This document shows, piece after piece, positions 41,002 to 50,576 of a stretch of DNA of 64,000 nucleotides. The position numbers and the translations under genes are program-made. The notes under the pieces are model-generated. The model ran no database searches, was not told where the DNA came from, and saw only the letters and a program-made list of their open reading frames with translations. Origin of the DNA: an uncultured Desulfosporosinus sp. Its GTDB lineage: Bacteria > Bacillota > Desulfitobacteriia > Desulfitobacteriales > Desulfitobacteriaceae. The stretch spans positions 61,910 to 125,909 of the forward strand of contig CAKMJS010000003.1 in assembly GCA_927405585.1 (NCBI GenBank), in the 5' to 3' direction. Each line of letters begins with the position of its first letter. Positions within the stretch are counted from its first letter, which is position 1.

Positions 41002-41700
41002 ATGCAGATTTATTTTCATGGCCATTCCTGTTTTGAAATTGAAGGGAATTCAGGAAGAATACTTATTGACCCCTTTTTGACAGGTAATCCAAGTGCTATT
41101 GCGAAACCCGAAGACTTTACTCAGCTTGATGCAATACTAGTTACTCATGGCCATGGTGACCATTTGGGTGATGCGATACAATTGTCTAAGCAGACAGGAG
41201 CTCCCATTATCGCCGTATTTGAGTTAGCTGCTTATTGTCAGAGTCAGGGCGCTACGACGCATGCTATGCATCTAGGCGGAAAGTATCGCTTTCCCTTTGG
41301 CTGGGTTAAACTTACCCAGGCTTTGCATGGATCGGGGATTGAAGACCCTGAAGGAGGGAACTTGATCTATGGTGGCCCACCCTGCGGGTTTTTAATTCAG
41401 ATGGAAGAAAAATGGCTTTATCATGCAGGAGATACTGGATTGTTTGGTGATATGGAACTCATAGGCCGTCGGCATCCCCTCGCAGTTGCTATGCTCCCAA
41501 TCGGAGATAATTATGTCATGGGTATAGAGGAAGCCGTTCATGCCTCTCAGTTTCTAAGGCCGAAAATTGTCATTCCGATGCACTATAATACGTTTCCACT
41601 CATTGCTCAAGACGTGGGAGAGTTCGAGCATCTTCTTCAACGCAGGGCTCCGGAGAGTCAACTCAAGGCCTTAAAACCCGGTGAAGTGTTAGAGGTTTAA
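41002..41700 (+). CDS. UPF0173 metal-dependent hydrolase (MBL fold)
   Basis: 232 residues starting MQIYFHGHSCFEIEGNSGRI, the UPF0173 hallmark. Metal ligands of the metallo-beta-lactamase fold are in VTHGHGDHLGD, YHAGDTGLFGD and IVIPMHYNTFP. The physiological substrate is unknown; related proteins are annotated as UlaG-like lactonases or phosphoesterases. ATG at 41002 follows AAGGGGG, 20 bases after the GH18 gene, so the two share a transcript that ends at the terminator at 41715. Confidence 0.88.
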   Translation: MQIYFHGHSCFEIEGNSGRILIDPFLTGNPSAIAKPEDFTQLDAILVTHGHGDHLGDAIQLSKQTGAPIIAVFELAAYCQSQGATTHAMHLGGKYRFPFGWVKLTQALHGSGIEDPEGGNLIYGGPPCGFLIQMEEKWLYHAGDTGLFGDMELIGRRHPLAVAMLPIGDNYVMGIEEAVHASQFLRPKIVIPMHYNTFPLIAQDVGEFEHLLQRRAPESQLKALKPGEVLEV

Positions 41701-41714
41701 AATAAGTATTGAAT

Positions 41715-41750
41715 AAATATCCCGCTTGATTTATCAGGCGGGATATTTTT
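41715..41750 (+). terminator. Terminator of the GH18-MBL operon
   Basis: AAATATCCCGC pairs with GCGGGATATTT (about 41716-41748) around a short loop and runs into TTTTTAT. It lies 15 bases after the stop. Confidence 0.8.
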
Positions 41751-41794
41751 ATGCAAAAAAGGTAAAACTTTTAATAGAAAAGGAGATGAAGTTA

Positions 41795-41938
41795 ATGACC
41801 AGAAAACCATGTTCGACACGATGTCTATATGCGGTTGAAGGACACTGCCGACTAGAACACGTTCTTGGACAGCGGCGTGGAGTGACCTGTCCGCATTACG
41901 AGGAAGATTTTGATATCTTGAGTAGAGGGAGGATCTAG
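41795..41938 (+). CDS. 47-residue Cys-rich small protein
   Basis: MTRKPCSTRCLYAVEGHCRL followed by EHVLGQRRGVTCPHYEEDFD and a short basic end. Four Cys and a His (C-x3-C, C and C-P-H) could bind zinc. ATG at 41795 follows AAAGGAG. The stop precedes the SASP start by one base, so the two genes form a tight pair. The link to a spore protein suggests expression in sporulation. The family is not known to me. Confidence 0.65.
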   Translation: MTRKPCSTRCLYAVEGHCRLEHVLGQRRGVTCPHYEEDFDILSRGRI

Positions 41939-41939
41939 T

Positions 41940-42119
41940 ATGAAGCAGTCAAAACCAAAGGTCAAGCGAATCGATCCGCTTGAACCATTGAAGATGGAGA
42001 TTGCAGCCGAGTTAGGATTACTCAATCAGATCCATAGTGATGGTTGGCATTCTTTGAGCGCTCAAGAGGCTGGAAAAATTGGAGGACTTATGACCCAACG
42101 GAGACGGAAAAAAAGTTAG
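41940..42119 (+). CDS. Alpha/beta-type small acid-soluble spore protein
   Basis: 59 residues; the ATG at 41940 follows GGGAGG. The core PLKMEIAAELGLLNQIHSDG and WHSLSAQEAGKIGGLMTQRR matches the alpha/beta SASP pattern (KxEIAxELGL...GWxxLTAxEAGxIGGxM). These proteins coat spore DNA and are degraded by GPR at the start of germination (E-I-A site). The N-terminal basic extension and the RRRKKS tail are slightly unusual. This is the clearest sign in the window that the organism forms endospores. It is likely transcribed under sigma-G together with the Cys-rich gene upstream. Confidence 0.82.
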   Translation: MKQSKPKVKRIDPLEPLKMEIAAELGLLNQIHSDGWHSLSAQEAGKIGGLMTQRRRKKS

Positions 42120-42201
42120 ACATAGGGATAAGGCATGGTGGAATAAGAATTCATGTGATATAATTATAGCTCGACTAGTAATATGTTGGGAGCGTTTATA
42201 G

Positions 42202-43524
42202 TTGACAAAGCATCAACAAATTTTAACTTTTATTGAAGATCTTGCCATTGGCAATAAGGTTTCGGTACGTTTTATTGCCAAAGAGTTAGACGTCAGTGAA
42301 GGGACCGCTTATCGAGCTATTAAAGAGGCAGAGGCAAAAGGCTTAGTTCGCTCCATTCCCAAAGTGGGAACGATTCGAATTGAAGGGGTCAAAGAACGAC
42401 AAATTGAGGACCTAACGTTGCGTGAAGTTTCACAGATTGCCGAAGGAGTCGTTATTTGTGGCTTTGAGCATCTCGATCGCTCTCCAAATAAATTTATTAT
42501 TGCGGCGATGGAAGTCGAATCAATGGGACGGTACTTAGAAAAAGACGCCTTGTGTATTGTAGGAAACCGACGCGACGCTCAGACAATTGCTCTGGAACAT
42601 AATGCTTCCCTGTTAATTACCGGAGGATTAGAACCAGACGAAGAGGTCGTAGCTTTAGCACGACAAAAGAACTTAGTCATCATTCAATCTCCCTATGATA
42701 CCTTTGCCGTTACGACCATGATTAATCGAGCTTTGTATGATCGATTAATCCAGAAAGAACTCATTTTAGTCGAGGATATCATGGTTAAAGATGTAAGCTT
42801 TTTGAAGCCTGATATGACCGTTGGTGATTGGCGTATACTTTCACAAACCACGGACCACAGTCGTTTTCCAGTTGTAGAAAATGATATGACCCTAGTGGGT
42901 ATCGTTACAGCCGTCGATGTTGCCGGGGCGGATGTTAAAACATTGATTAAAGATGTTATGAGTGTTAACCTTTTTTTGGTGGGACGAGATGATCCTGTCA
43001 CCCATATTTCGCGAATTATGGTTTGGGAAGGCTGGGAAATTGCTATTGTTTCGGACCAGGGCAAACTGATAGGAATCCTTAGCCTACAAGATGTCATAGA
43101 GGCTTACCAACAAGTTCAAAAACAACCTCAGTTTGGTGAAACTGTGGACAACCTAGTCTTAAGCGGATTTAGATATGTCGATGATGCAGAGCATCTGACG
43201 ATCGAAGGTGAAATTACTAATTCCATGGTGAATGACTATGGTTCGGCAAGCTGTGGAGTTCTGGTTACAGTTATGAATATGGCCGGTTATATCGGGTTAC
43301 GTAAGAAGTATCGGCTTGATGCGATCACCGAAAATTTCACACTTTATCAAATGCAGCCCATCGCGGTGGGAACGGAAATAAAGGTCACAGCAAAACTCCT
43401 TCTTGTTGCTAAAAAACATTGCAGTATTGAGGTAGACGTCACAGTAAATGATGCTGTGGTAGCCAAAGGTCTGATGACGGCTAGAATTGGGGATAAAAAA
43501 CTGGTCAGCGAAACCTCCCTATAG
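42202..43524 (+). CDS. ytoI: YtoI-type regulator: HTH, DRTGG, CBS pair, hotdog domain
   Basis: 440 residues in the YtoI order: winged HTH (about 1-60, VRFIAKELDVSEGTAYRAIKEAE), DRTGG domain (about 70-180), two CBS motifs (about 195-300, VEDIMVKDVSFLKPDMTVGDW and the second around HISRIMVWEGWEIAIVSDQGKLIGILSLQDVIEAY), and a thioesterase-like hotdog at the end. CBS pairs usually bind adenine nucleotides. In Bacillus subtilis ytoI lies just upstream of nrnA, dnaE and accDA; here fetAB takes the place of nrnA. It starts at TTG (42202) with GGGAG 10 bases before. Confidence 0.85.
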   Translation: MTKHQQILTFIEDLAIGNKVSVRFIAKELDVSEGTAYRAIKEAEAKGLVRSIPKVGTIRIEGVKERQIEDLTLREVSQIAEGVVICGFEHLDRSPNKFIIAAMEVESMGRYLEKDALCIVGNRRDAQTIALEHNASLLITGGLEPDEEVVALARQKNLVIIQSPYDTFAVTTMINRALYDRLIQKELILVEDIMVKDVSFLKPDMTVGDWRILSQTTDHSRFPVVENDMTLVGIVTAVDVAGADVKTLIKDVMSVNLFLVGRDDPVTHISRIMVWEGWEIAIVSDQGKLIGILSLQDVIEAYQQVQKQPQFGETVDNLVLSGFRYVDDAEHLTIEGEITNSMVNDYGSASCGVLVTVMNMAGYIGLRKKYRLDAITENFTLYQMQPIAVGTEIKVTAKLLLVAKKHCSIEVDVTVNDAVVAKGLMTARIGDKKLVSETSL

Positions 43525-43561
43525 GGAACACAGAATTAGTTGCAATTGAAGCATATGTTAG

Positions 43562-43602
43562 GCTGTAACAAATCTTATTTCCAGTTTGTTACAGCTTTTT
43601 TG
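43562..43602 (+). terminator. ytoI terminator
   Basis: GCTGTAACAAA (43562-43572) pairs perfectly with TTTGTTACAGC (43585-43595) and is followed by TTTTTTG. Confidence 0.85.
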
Positions 43603-43640
43603 TTCGGAATTTTTATATAATTCTGCAAAGGAGGCTCGTA

Positions 43641-44297
43641 ATGTTTAAATTCGTCGATGTTAAATATATGGATATCTTAGACGTGCCTAGCCTTTTTATA
43701 GAAAAGGGTAAGATCACAACTCTTGTTGGAGCTAGTGGCAGTGGTAAAACAACCCTGTTAAGAATGTTGAACAAAATGCTCTCCCCTACCCAGGGGAAGA
43801 TTATGTTTAAGGAGACTGACTTAGTTGATATAAATTCGGTGACTCACCGTCGACAGGTTACGATGCTCTCGCAAAACCCAGTTGTTTTCGAAGGAAGTAT
43901 AAGAGACAACTTAAATATTGGGCTTAAATTCCAAGAAAAGAGTTTATTAAGTGATGATGCATTATTAAGTATGTTAGAGAAAGTCAATCTAAAGAAGGGA
44001 CTGGACACCTCACCTAATGCCCTATCCGGGGGAGAAAAGCAAAGACTTGCTTTAGGTCGTGTGCTTCTACTTAATTCCGAAATCTATTTACTGGACGAAC
44101 CATCGGCTGCTTTAGATGATGAAACAGAGGAAACCATTATTCATCGGGTAACAGAGTATGTCAGAAAAGATAATAAAACTCTGGTAATGGTAACTCATTC
44201 CAAAGCAATGGCCGAGAAGTATTCGGATACGATGATCGAGATAGCAGAGGGTAGGTGCCAGAGCATCAGGGGGTGTAAGCGTGAACGGAGTTATTGA
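43641..44297 (+). CDS. fetA: ABC transporter ATPase, FetA type
   Basis: 218 residues with Walker A GASGSGKTTLLRML, Q-loop MLSQNPVVFEGSI, signature ALSGGEKQRLALGR and Walker B IYLLDEPSAALDD, then the switch His in VTHS. Partner of the FetB-type permease, whose gene overlaps by 17 bases. FetAB (YbbLM) exports iron and raises peroxide resistance in E. coli. That function is inferred by family. ATG at 43641 follows AAAGGAGG. Confidence 0.85.
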   Translation: MFKFVDVKYMDILDVPSLFIEKGKITTLVGASGSGKTTLLRMLNKMLSPTQGKIMFKETDLVDINSVTHRRQVTMLSQNPVVFEGSIRDNLNIGLKFQEKSLLSDDALLSMLEKVNLKKGLDTSPNALSGGEKQRLALGRVLLLNSEIYLLDEPSAALDDETEETIIHRVTEYVRKDNKTLVMVTHSKAMAEKYSDTMIEIAEGRCQSIRGCKRERSY

Positions 44298-45075
44298 TCT
44301 AACAGTTTTTCAAGTTGGCTTGGCATATATTTTTGTCTTAATGGTCCTTATAATTGTGAGGATTCTAGGAATTAAGCGGGAAAAAGAGCTTATTATAGCC
44401 TCCATCAGAATGACTCTGCAATTGATACTCGTTGGTTATGCCTTGGTCTATATTTTTGATAATCCCAATCCGATGATTACTGGACTCATCATTCTTGTCA
44501 TGGAAGCATTTGCCGTTCATACTGTGCTTGGAAAGTATAAAAACAAGTTATCACTGCCCATGAAGAAGGTTATTGCTTTTTCCATGAGCATGGGAACCCT
44601 AACGTGTATAGTGTACTTTCTATTAATCGTCGTCCGCATTTCTCCTTGGTACGAGCCACAATACTTCATTCCGATAGCTGGGATGTTGATTGGAAATTCA
44701 ATGACCGGAATATCTCTGGGTGTGAAATTGCTACTCGATGGAATGATCTCGCAAAGAGCTTTAGTTGAAGAGGCGCTAATACTCGGAGCAACACCGCAGG
44801 CGGCCACTAGAAGCATCATCAGAAATACGTTTGATGCTGCGATTCTACCGACGATGAACTCAATGCTTGGCATGGGAATCGTATTTTTGCCGGGAATGAT
44901 GACCGGTCAAATTTTGTCAGGAACTGCTCCAACGACAGCAATTGCCTATCAAATAGCCATCATGCTCGGTATTTTGGGAGCAGTAGCTCTATCTGTTATT
45001 ATCCTGCTGAAATTGGGTTATCGCACCTTTTTTACTCAAGAAGTGCAACTTCAAACAGGACTGTTAGACAATTAG
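44281..45075 (+). CDS. fetB: Iron export ABC permease, FetB type (UPF0014)
   Basis: 264 residues with about seven membrane helices. Family marks: RMTLQLILVGYALVYIFDNPNP, PIAGMLIGNSMTGISLGVKLL, ALILGATPQAATRSIIRNTFDAAILPTMNSMLGMGIVFLPGMMTGQILSG, and TAIAYQIAIM. Works with FetA, encoded just before it. The GTG start at 44281 lies inside the fetA 3' end, so translation is coupled. Iron efflux fits the several peroxide-defence genes in the window. Confidence 0.88.
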   Translation: MNGVIDLTVFQVGLAYIFVLMVLIIVRILGIKREKELIIASIRMTLQLILVGYALVYIFDNPNPMITGLIILVMEAFAVHTVLGKYKNKLSLPMKKVIAFSMSMGTLTCIVYFLLIVVRISPWYEPQYFIPIAGMLIGNSMTGISLGVKLLLDGMISQRALVEEALILGATPQAATRSIIRNTFDAAILPTMNSMLGMGIVFLPGMMTGQILSGTAPTTAIAYQIAIMLGILGAVALSVIILLKLGYRTFFTQEVQLQTGLLDN

Positions 45076-45152
45076 GCAGTTTAACGATATTATTATATTA
45101 TCAATATAAAATTGGCATCGATAAATTTTACTTATTCATTTCGTTAACCTCT

Positions 45153-48100
45153 ATGAATGGGAAGGATGGTGAAGCCTTGGTGAATACTAATGGAATTGAA
45201 GATCGACATGGCTTTGTACATCTCCATAACCATACGGAATTTAGTTTGCTTGATGGAGCAGCGCGAATCAAGAAGTTGGTTAAGCGTGCGGTTGAGTTAA
45301 ACATGACTGCTTTGGCCATTACGGATCATGGAGTCATGTATGGGGTCATTGACTTCTATAAGGCTTGCCTTAAAGAGGGGATCAAACCAATTATCGGCTG
45401 TGAAGTCTATGTGGCTCCTAATCAACGGACGGATCGGACGCCAGGTAAGGATGATACAAATCGTCATTTAGTCTTATTAGCTGAGAATGAGGAAGGGTAC
45501 CGTAACCTCATAAAGCTTGTATCTATGGCACATATCGAAGGTTTTTATTATAAACCACGAGTAGATAAAGAAATTCTACGCAAGCATTCCACGGGGCTGA
45601 TTGCACTCAGTGCCTGTTTGGCAGGGGAAGTCGCGAGTTGCCTTCTGCAGGATCAGCTGGAAACGGCGGTTATGAACGCCCTCGAGTATGAGGAGATTTT
45701 CGGTAAGGGGAATTTCTTCCTCGAACTCCAAGATCACGGTTTAGAAGAGCAACGCAAAGTCATTGCTGGAATGTGGAAAGTTCACAAGCGCACGGGGATT
45801 CCGATGGTGGCAACGAATGATGTGCATTATGTCGACCGTGAGGACGCTTTTGTTCAAGACGCTTTGCTCTGCATCCAGACTGGTAAAACCTTAGCGGATA
45901 CCTCTCGGATGCGTTTTTCCAGTCAAGAGTTCTACCTTAAAGCAGAGCATGAAATGGCACTGCTGTTTGGAGAACATCCAGAGCTGTTAGAAAATACTGC
46001 TCGGATCGCCAAACGCTGTCAAGTAGAGTTCCAATTTGGAGGAAACCTTTTACCTGAGTTTGAAGTTCCTGCAGGGTATACGTTAGATGGTTATCTTGAA
46101 GCAGAATGTCGCAAGGCGTTTCCACGCTTCTACCCGCAAATGACAGAAAAGGAATGCGATCGTTTAGATTATGAGCTTCAAGTCATTTTCCAGACAGGGT
46201 TTTCAGGCTATTTTCTGATTGTTGCTGATTTTTGCCAGTTTGCCAAGGAAAATGGTGTAGCAGTCGGTCCTGGGCGGGGGTCTGCAGCGGCGAGTATGGT
46301 TGCCTATTTATTAGGAATTACGTCAGTTGAGCCGTTGCGCTTTGATCTTCTGTTTGAACGCTTTTTGAATCCCGAACGAATCTCAATGCCGGATATTGAC
46401 ATTGACTTTGACCCGGACGGCCGGGAACGCGTGATCCGCTATGTGACCGAAAAATATGGTGCCGATAAGGTGTGTCAAATCATAACCTTTGGAACTATGG
46501 GGGCTAAAGCAGCGATCAGGGATGGAGGAAGGGTTCTAGCGATGCCCTTAGCCCGGGTCGATAAAGTAGCGAAAGCAATTCCTTTGGATTTAGGCATGAC
46601 GTTAGACAAAGCTTTAAGTGTATCCCCTGATTTAGCCAAGATGGTCGAAGGGGATGAAGAAATCAAAAGGCTTTACACCTTAGCCCGGTCTCTCGAAGGC
46701 ATAACCAGACACGCTTCAACACATGCAGCTGGGATCGTCATTTCGAAGGAACCCCTAATGAATTATCTCCCCCTTCAGAGGACGTCCGAGGACTTTGTCA
46801 TGACCCAATTTCCTATGAAAGCGGTCGAAGAAATCGGGCTTTTGAAAATGGACTTTTTGGGGTTGCGAAACCTAACAATTTTGCAAGAGGCTGTGCGACG
46901 AATTGAAGAGAAGCATGGCTTCAAGCTGGATTTGCAAAACTTAGCCCTGGAGGATCCTCAGACCTATACGTTATTAGCTTCAGGAAACAGTACTGGGATC
47001 TTTCAATTGGAAAGTGGCGGTATGCGGGCAATTCTGAAGGACCTTAAACCCACTTGTTTTGAGGATATAATCGCTGTTTTGGCCTTATACCGACCGGGCC
47101 CTATGGAACAAATCCCGGAATTTATCCGCCGAAAACACGGAGGGCAGATCACTTATCTGCATCCGAAGATGGAGCCAATTCTTAAATCGACCTACGGCAT
47201 TATCGTTTACCAAGAACAAGTCATGCAGATTGCACGTGACATTGGGGGTTATTCGCTCGGTCGAGCCGATTTACTACGTCGGGCGATGGGCAAAAAGAAT
47301 AAAGAAATCATGGAAGAGGAACGTCAGAATTTCACTCAGGGGTTGCAAGATAAGGACGGGAAATGGATCATCCCTGGTGCACTTCGAATTGGCTTGACGC
47401 TTCATGATGCCGAAGAGATCTTCGATTTAATGGCTAAATTTGCGGAATATGGCTTTAATAAAGGACATGCAACAGCCTATGCTGTGATTTCGTATCAAAC
47501 TGCCTATTTAAAAGCAAACTATCCCTTAGAGTTTATGGCGGCACTCTTAAGTACTGTGATGGGCTCGTCCGATAAAATTTCGTTTTATATTCAGGATGCC
47601 AAGTTAAGCGGGATTCAGGTGCTCCCTCCGGATGTGCAGTATAGTCACGTCGGATTTTCTATTGAAGAGCAAGCCATTCGCTTTGGCCTGGGTGCCATCC
47701 GCAATGTGGGAGTCAATGTCGTAGAAAAGATTTTAGAAGCTCGTAAAGACGGCCTCTTTAAGTCGTTGGATGATTTCTGTATGCGTGTCGATCATAAGGT
47801 TTTGAATCGACGCGTTCTGGAAAGTTTAGTCCGTGCTGGCGCTATGGGTTCATTTTGTACTCGAGCGCAGGCTTTTGCGATTATGGATCAGGTGTTAGAC
47901 AAGGCAGGGCGACGACAAAAAGATCGGCTTTCAGGTCAGTTCTCTCTTTTCGATATGGATGAAGATTTGGAAGAGGGGACTAAATTACCGGAACTTCCCG
48001 ATTTTCCTGAACGTGAAATCCTGGATATGGAAAAGGAATATCTGGGCCTTTACTTAAGTGGACATCCCCTTTCTACGGTTTTACCTCAACTTCAGCCTTT

Positions 48101-48689
48101 TATGTCATCCGATATTCTGACTTGTCTCGAAGGTGAGGAAGAACAGAGAGTGTCACTCGGTGGAATGGTCACAGGCTTTCGGCAGAATGTGACGAAGAAA
48201 GGCGAGATGATGGCTAGTTTTGTTTTGGAAGATTTAACGGGAGGGATCGAGGTCTTAGTCTTCCCGAGGGTTTATGCCCAAACTAGTTCGTTCGGTAATG
48301 ACCAAGTCGTAGTCGTGGTAGGACGGTATAATATCCGAGAAGACGAAAAGAAAATTTTTGCGGAGAAAATTACGGCACTCGAGGATTTAAAGCCTTTTGT
48401 AGAGAGCAAACCGATCTCCCTACCCAAGATCACCAAGCCTCATACGGTTGGGAAACGGTTATTCTTAAGATTTACTACTGAAAAAATGGAACTAATGGAA
48501 GCGACCATGAACATACTCCAACGTTTTCCTGGAAGTCAACCGGTGTATTTCTACTTTGAAGATACCAAGAAAGTTATGGAAGGAGAACGGAAATTTTGGG
48601 TAAATGATGAGTGTGACCTAGACACCGCACTTCATGAAGTGATGGGGAAAGGGAATGTGGTTTGGAAATCAGCGAAAAATTTTGCTTAG
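45153..48689 (+). CDS. dnaE: DNA polymerase III subunit alpha
   Basis: 1178 residues. PHP domain at the N-terminus (FVHLHNHTEFSLLDGAARI, ITDHGVMYGV, VGPGRGSAAASMVAYLLGI), palm with the three catalytic aspartates in MPDIDIDFDPDGRERVI plus a later KMDFLGLRNLT, then helix-hairpin-helix (about 830-900), OB fold (about 985-1065) and tail. Length and order match the DnaE type, not PolC. It makes the primer-extension or main replicative strand depending on species. The start is uncertain: ATG at 45153 has no clear ribosome binding site and GTG at 45180 is an alternative. It precedes coaD and accDA. Confidence 0.93.
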   Translation: MNGKDGEALVNTNGIEDRHGFVHLHNHTEFSLLDGAARIKKLVKRAVELNMTALAITDHGVMYGVIDFYKACLKEGIKPIIGCEVYVAPNQRTDRTPGKDDTNRHLVLLAENEEGYRNLIKLVSMAHIEGFYYKPRVDKEILRKHSTGLIALSACLAGEVASCLLQDQLETAVMNALEYEEIFGKGNFFLELQDHGLEEQRKVIAGMWKVHKRTGIPMVATNDVHYVDREDAFVQDALLCIQTGKTLADTSRMRFSSQEFYLKAEHEMALLFGEHPELLENTARIAKRCQVEFQFGGNLLPEFEVPAGYTLDGYLEAECRKAFPRFYPQMTEKECDRLDYELQVIFQTGFSGYFLIVADFCQFAKENGVAVGPGRGSAAASMVAYLLGITSVEPLRFDLLFERFLNPERISMPDIDIDFDPDGRERVIRYVTEKYGADKVCQIITFGTMGAKAAIRDGGRVLAMPLARVDKVAKAIPLDLGMTLDKALSVSPDLAKMVEGDEEIKRLYTLARSLEGITRHASTHAAGIVISKEPLMNYLPLQRTSEDFVMTQFPMKAVEEIGLLKMDFLGLRNLTILQEAVRRIEEKHGFKLDLQNLALEDPQTYTLLASGNSTGIFQLESGGMRAILKDLKPTCFEDIIAVLALYRPGPMEQIPEFIRRKHGGQITYLHPKMEPILKSTYGIIVYQEQVMQIARDIGGYSLGRADLLRRAMGKKNKEIMEEERQNFTQGLQDKDGKWIIPGALRIGLTLHDAEEIFDLMAKFAEYGFNKGHATAYAVISYQTAYLKANYPLEFMAALLSTVMGSSDKISFYIQDAKLSGIQVLPPDVQYSHVGFSIEEQAIRFGLGAIRNVGVNVVEKILEARKDGLFKSLDDFCMRVDHKVLNRRVLESLVRAGAMGSFCTRAQAFAIMDQVLDKAGRRQKDRLSGQFSLFDMDEDLEEGTKLPELPDFPEREILDMEKEYLGLYLSGHPLSTVLPQLQPFMSSDILTCLEGEEEQRVSLGGMVTGFRQNVTKKGEMMASFVLEDLTGGIEVLVFPRVYAQTSSFGNDQVVVVVGRYNIREDEKKIFAEKITALEDLKPFVESKPISLPKITKPHTVGKRLFLRFTTEKMELMEATMNILQRFPGSQPVYFYFEDTKKVMEGERKFWVNDECDLDTALHEVMGKGNVVWKSAKNFA

Positions 48690-48828
48690 TTGTATATTCT
48701 GAAGCAGGATTCTTGATTTTTAAGGCGAAATGCATGAAAATACCTGAAGTGAACAGTTCAACTTAAGATACCGCTCCGTCTTTGTAGAAGTGAGAGTCTC
48801 GCGATTCGATAAAAAGGAGATTTATAGT

Positions 48829-49335
48829 TTGCGTACTGCGATTTATCCAGGAACTTTCGACCCAGTAACTAATGGACATCTCGATATATTAATCCGCGCT
48901 AAAGAACTTTTTGACGGAGTAACTATTGCGATTGCTGCAGATAGTAAGAAGACCCCTTTGTTTACGCTTGGAGAGAGAATGGAACTACTCCTAGAGGCAA
49001 CGAAAGATATGCCAAATGTCAATGTCCGCGTTTTTGAAGGGTTGACTGTAGAATTTGCACGACAGTGTGGATCAGTAGCTATTCTTAGAGGTCTACGCGC
49101 CTTATCCGATTTTGAATATGAATTTCAACTCGCCTTAATGAACAAGAAGATTGCCGCGGATATCGAAACCATTTTTCTGATGACTCAGAGTGAATTTTCC
49201 TTTATCAGCTCGAGCGCGATTAAGTGGGCTGCCAGTTTACATGCCGAAGTTTCAGAATTTGTACCACAGCATGTCGAAAAGGCCTTAATCGCTAAATATG
49301 CTAGCCTCCGCACAGATTCGAATGGTGAGAACTAA
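48829..49335 (+). CDS. coaD: Pantetheine-phosphate adenylyltransferase
   Basis: 168 residues; TTG at 48829 is chosen because AAAAAGGAG precedes it, and AIYPGTFDPVTNGHLDIL begins three residues later. It transfers AMP to 4'-phosphopantetheine in coenzyme A synthesis. The nucleotidyltransferase TxGH motif is TNGHLDI. LRGLRALSDFEYEFQLALMN and the ISSSxIK motif FISSSAIKWAASL are present. The usual neighbour rsmD is absent; it lies between dnaE and accD. Confidence 0.92.
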   Translation: MRTAIYPGTFDPVTNGHLDILIRAKELFDGVTIAIAADSKKTPLFTLGERMELLLEATKDMPNVNVRVFEGLTVEFARQCGSVAILRGLRALSDFEYEFQLALMNKKIAADIETIFLMTQSEFSFISSSAIKWAASLHAEVSEFVPQHVEKALIAKYASLRTDSNGEN

Positions 49336-49455
49336 GGGATATAGGAGACCCACTCCCTCATGTAGAAAGGGAGTCACACGATTGATTACAGCTTTGTTGC
49401 ACAATCAGAAGGGCTATGGTATCATAATACCGATTTAAAAAGGGGGCTTTAACAA

Positions 49456-49656
49456 ATGTGGACAGTCATTTATATTGCACCCAATAAGTTGATAGCGGAG
49501 AAGTATAAAACGATCCTGACAGAAGAAGGGATGCTGGTTCAACTTCGCCCAATTGGTTCAGCGCATCTCGGAGACCATGCTTCAGTCGAAATTCTCGTAC
49601 CGGAATCGGAAGCCGAAGAAGCGCATGAAATCATCACTGGCGCAATAGGGAGCTAA
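49456..49656 (+). CDS. 66-residue DUF2007-like protein
   Basis: Starts [20 protein letters not shown] and contains [14 protein letters not shown] and [19 protein letters not shown]. This is the alpha/beta pattern of small PII-like or DUF2007 putative signal proteins that sit next to accD in several Clostridia. No catalytic residues are apparent. It starts behind AAAAAGGGGG and ends 2 bases before the accD ATG, so it is cotranscribed with the carboxyltransferase genes. The preceding inverted repeat ACTCCCT/AGGGAGT (49352-49374) has no T tract. Confidence 0.7.
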   Translation: MWTVIYIAPNKLIAEKYKTILTEEGMLVQLRPIGSAHLGDHASVEILVPESEAEEAHEIITGAIGS

Positions 49657-49658
49657 TT

Positions 49659-50576
49659 ATGTTTAAAGATATATTTAGAAAAACTAAGTACGTTACCATT
49701 CAATCTGCCCCATCGCAGAAACGAAGTCCATCTGAGCCCTCTCCGCAAGAACCTCCGGTGATAAGTAAGAGAGAATTGCCTGATGGTCTTTGGGTCAAAT
49801 GTCCGAAATGCGGGGAAGTTCTCTTCACCAAAAATATCGAGGAAAATGCGCGGGTTTGTACGACGTGTGAGTATCATTTTCGAATTTCCGCAAGGGCACG
49901 CCTTAAGCTCTTAGTCGATGAAAACAGTTTTGAAGAGTGGGACTCTGAGATGATTTCTGAAGATCCTATGGAGTTTCCTGGATACAAAGATAAGCTCCTA
50001 GAGGCACAAGAAAAGTCAGAGATGATGGAAGGTGTACTCACGGGACGAGCTGCGATTGAGGGAGTCCCTGTTGTGCTTGCTTTTAATGAAGCAAACTTTA
50101 TGATGGGAAGCATGGGCTCTGTTGTAGGAGAAAAGATTGTTCGAGCGATCGAACGAGCCATAGATTTGCGTTTACCAGTCGTTATATTTTCTACTTCAGG
50201 GGGCGCACGAATGCAAGAAGGCATCCTCTCCTTATACCAGATGGCTAAGACCAGCGCTGCTCTGGGAAGGTTAGCTGATGAGCATTTACTCTATATTTCC
50301 GTACTTACGGATCCAACGTTCGGAGGGGTTACTGCTAGTTATGCTTCCCTTGGGGACATTTTGATTGCCGAACCTAACGCTCTGATTGGATTTACTGGAC
50401 CACGAGTGATCAAGCAGACGATGAGGCAAGAATTGCCCGTAGGAGCACAAACAGCTGAATTTAACCAAGAGCACGGCTTGATTGATCTGATCGTTGAGCG
50501 TACTCAGATGCGCTCGGCTTTGGCACGATTGTTGCTATACCATCAGGAAGGGGCACAGTATGGCGCAACTGTTTGA
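49659..50576 (+). CDS. accD: Acetyl-CoA carboxylase carboxyltransferase subunit beta
   Basis: 305 residues. A four-Cys zinc finger ([20 protein letters not shown] then VCTTCEYHF) is followed by the crotonase-like carboxyltransferase core with the oxyanion-type [14 protein letters not shown] and [35 protein letters not shown], and [12 protein letters not shown]. With AccA it moves the carboxyl group from biotin to acetyl-CoA in fatty acid synthesis. accA begins 17 bases before accD ends, so their translation is coupled. Confidence 0.93.
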   Translation: MFKDIFRKTKYVTIQSAPSQKRSPSEPSPQEPPVISKRELPDGLWVKCPKCGEVLFTKNIEENARVCTTCEYHFRISARARLKLLVDENSFEEWDSEMISEDPMEFPGYKDKLLEAQEKSEMMEGVLTGRAAIEGVPVVLAFNEANFMMGSMGSVVGEKIVRAIERAIDLRLPVVIFSTSGGARMQEGILSLYQMAKTSAALGRLADEHLLYISVLTDPTFGGVTASYASLGDILIAEPNALIGFTGPRVIKQTMRQELPVGAQTAEFNQEHGLIDLIVERTQMRSALARLLLYHQEGAQYGATV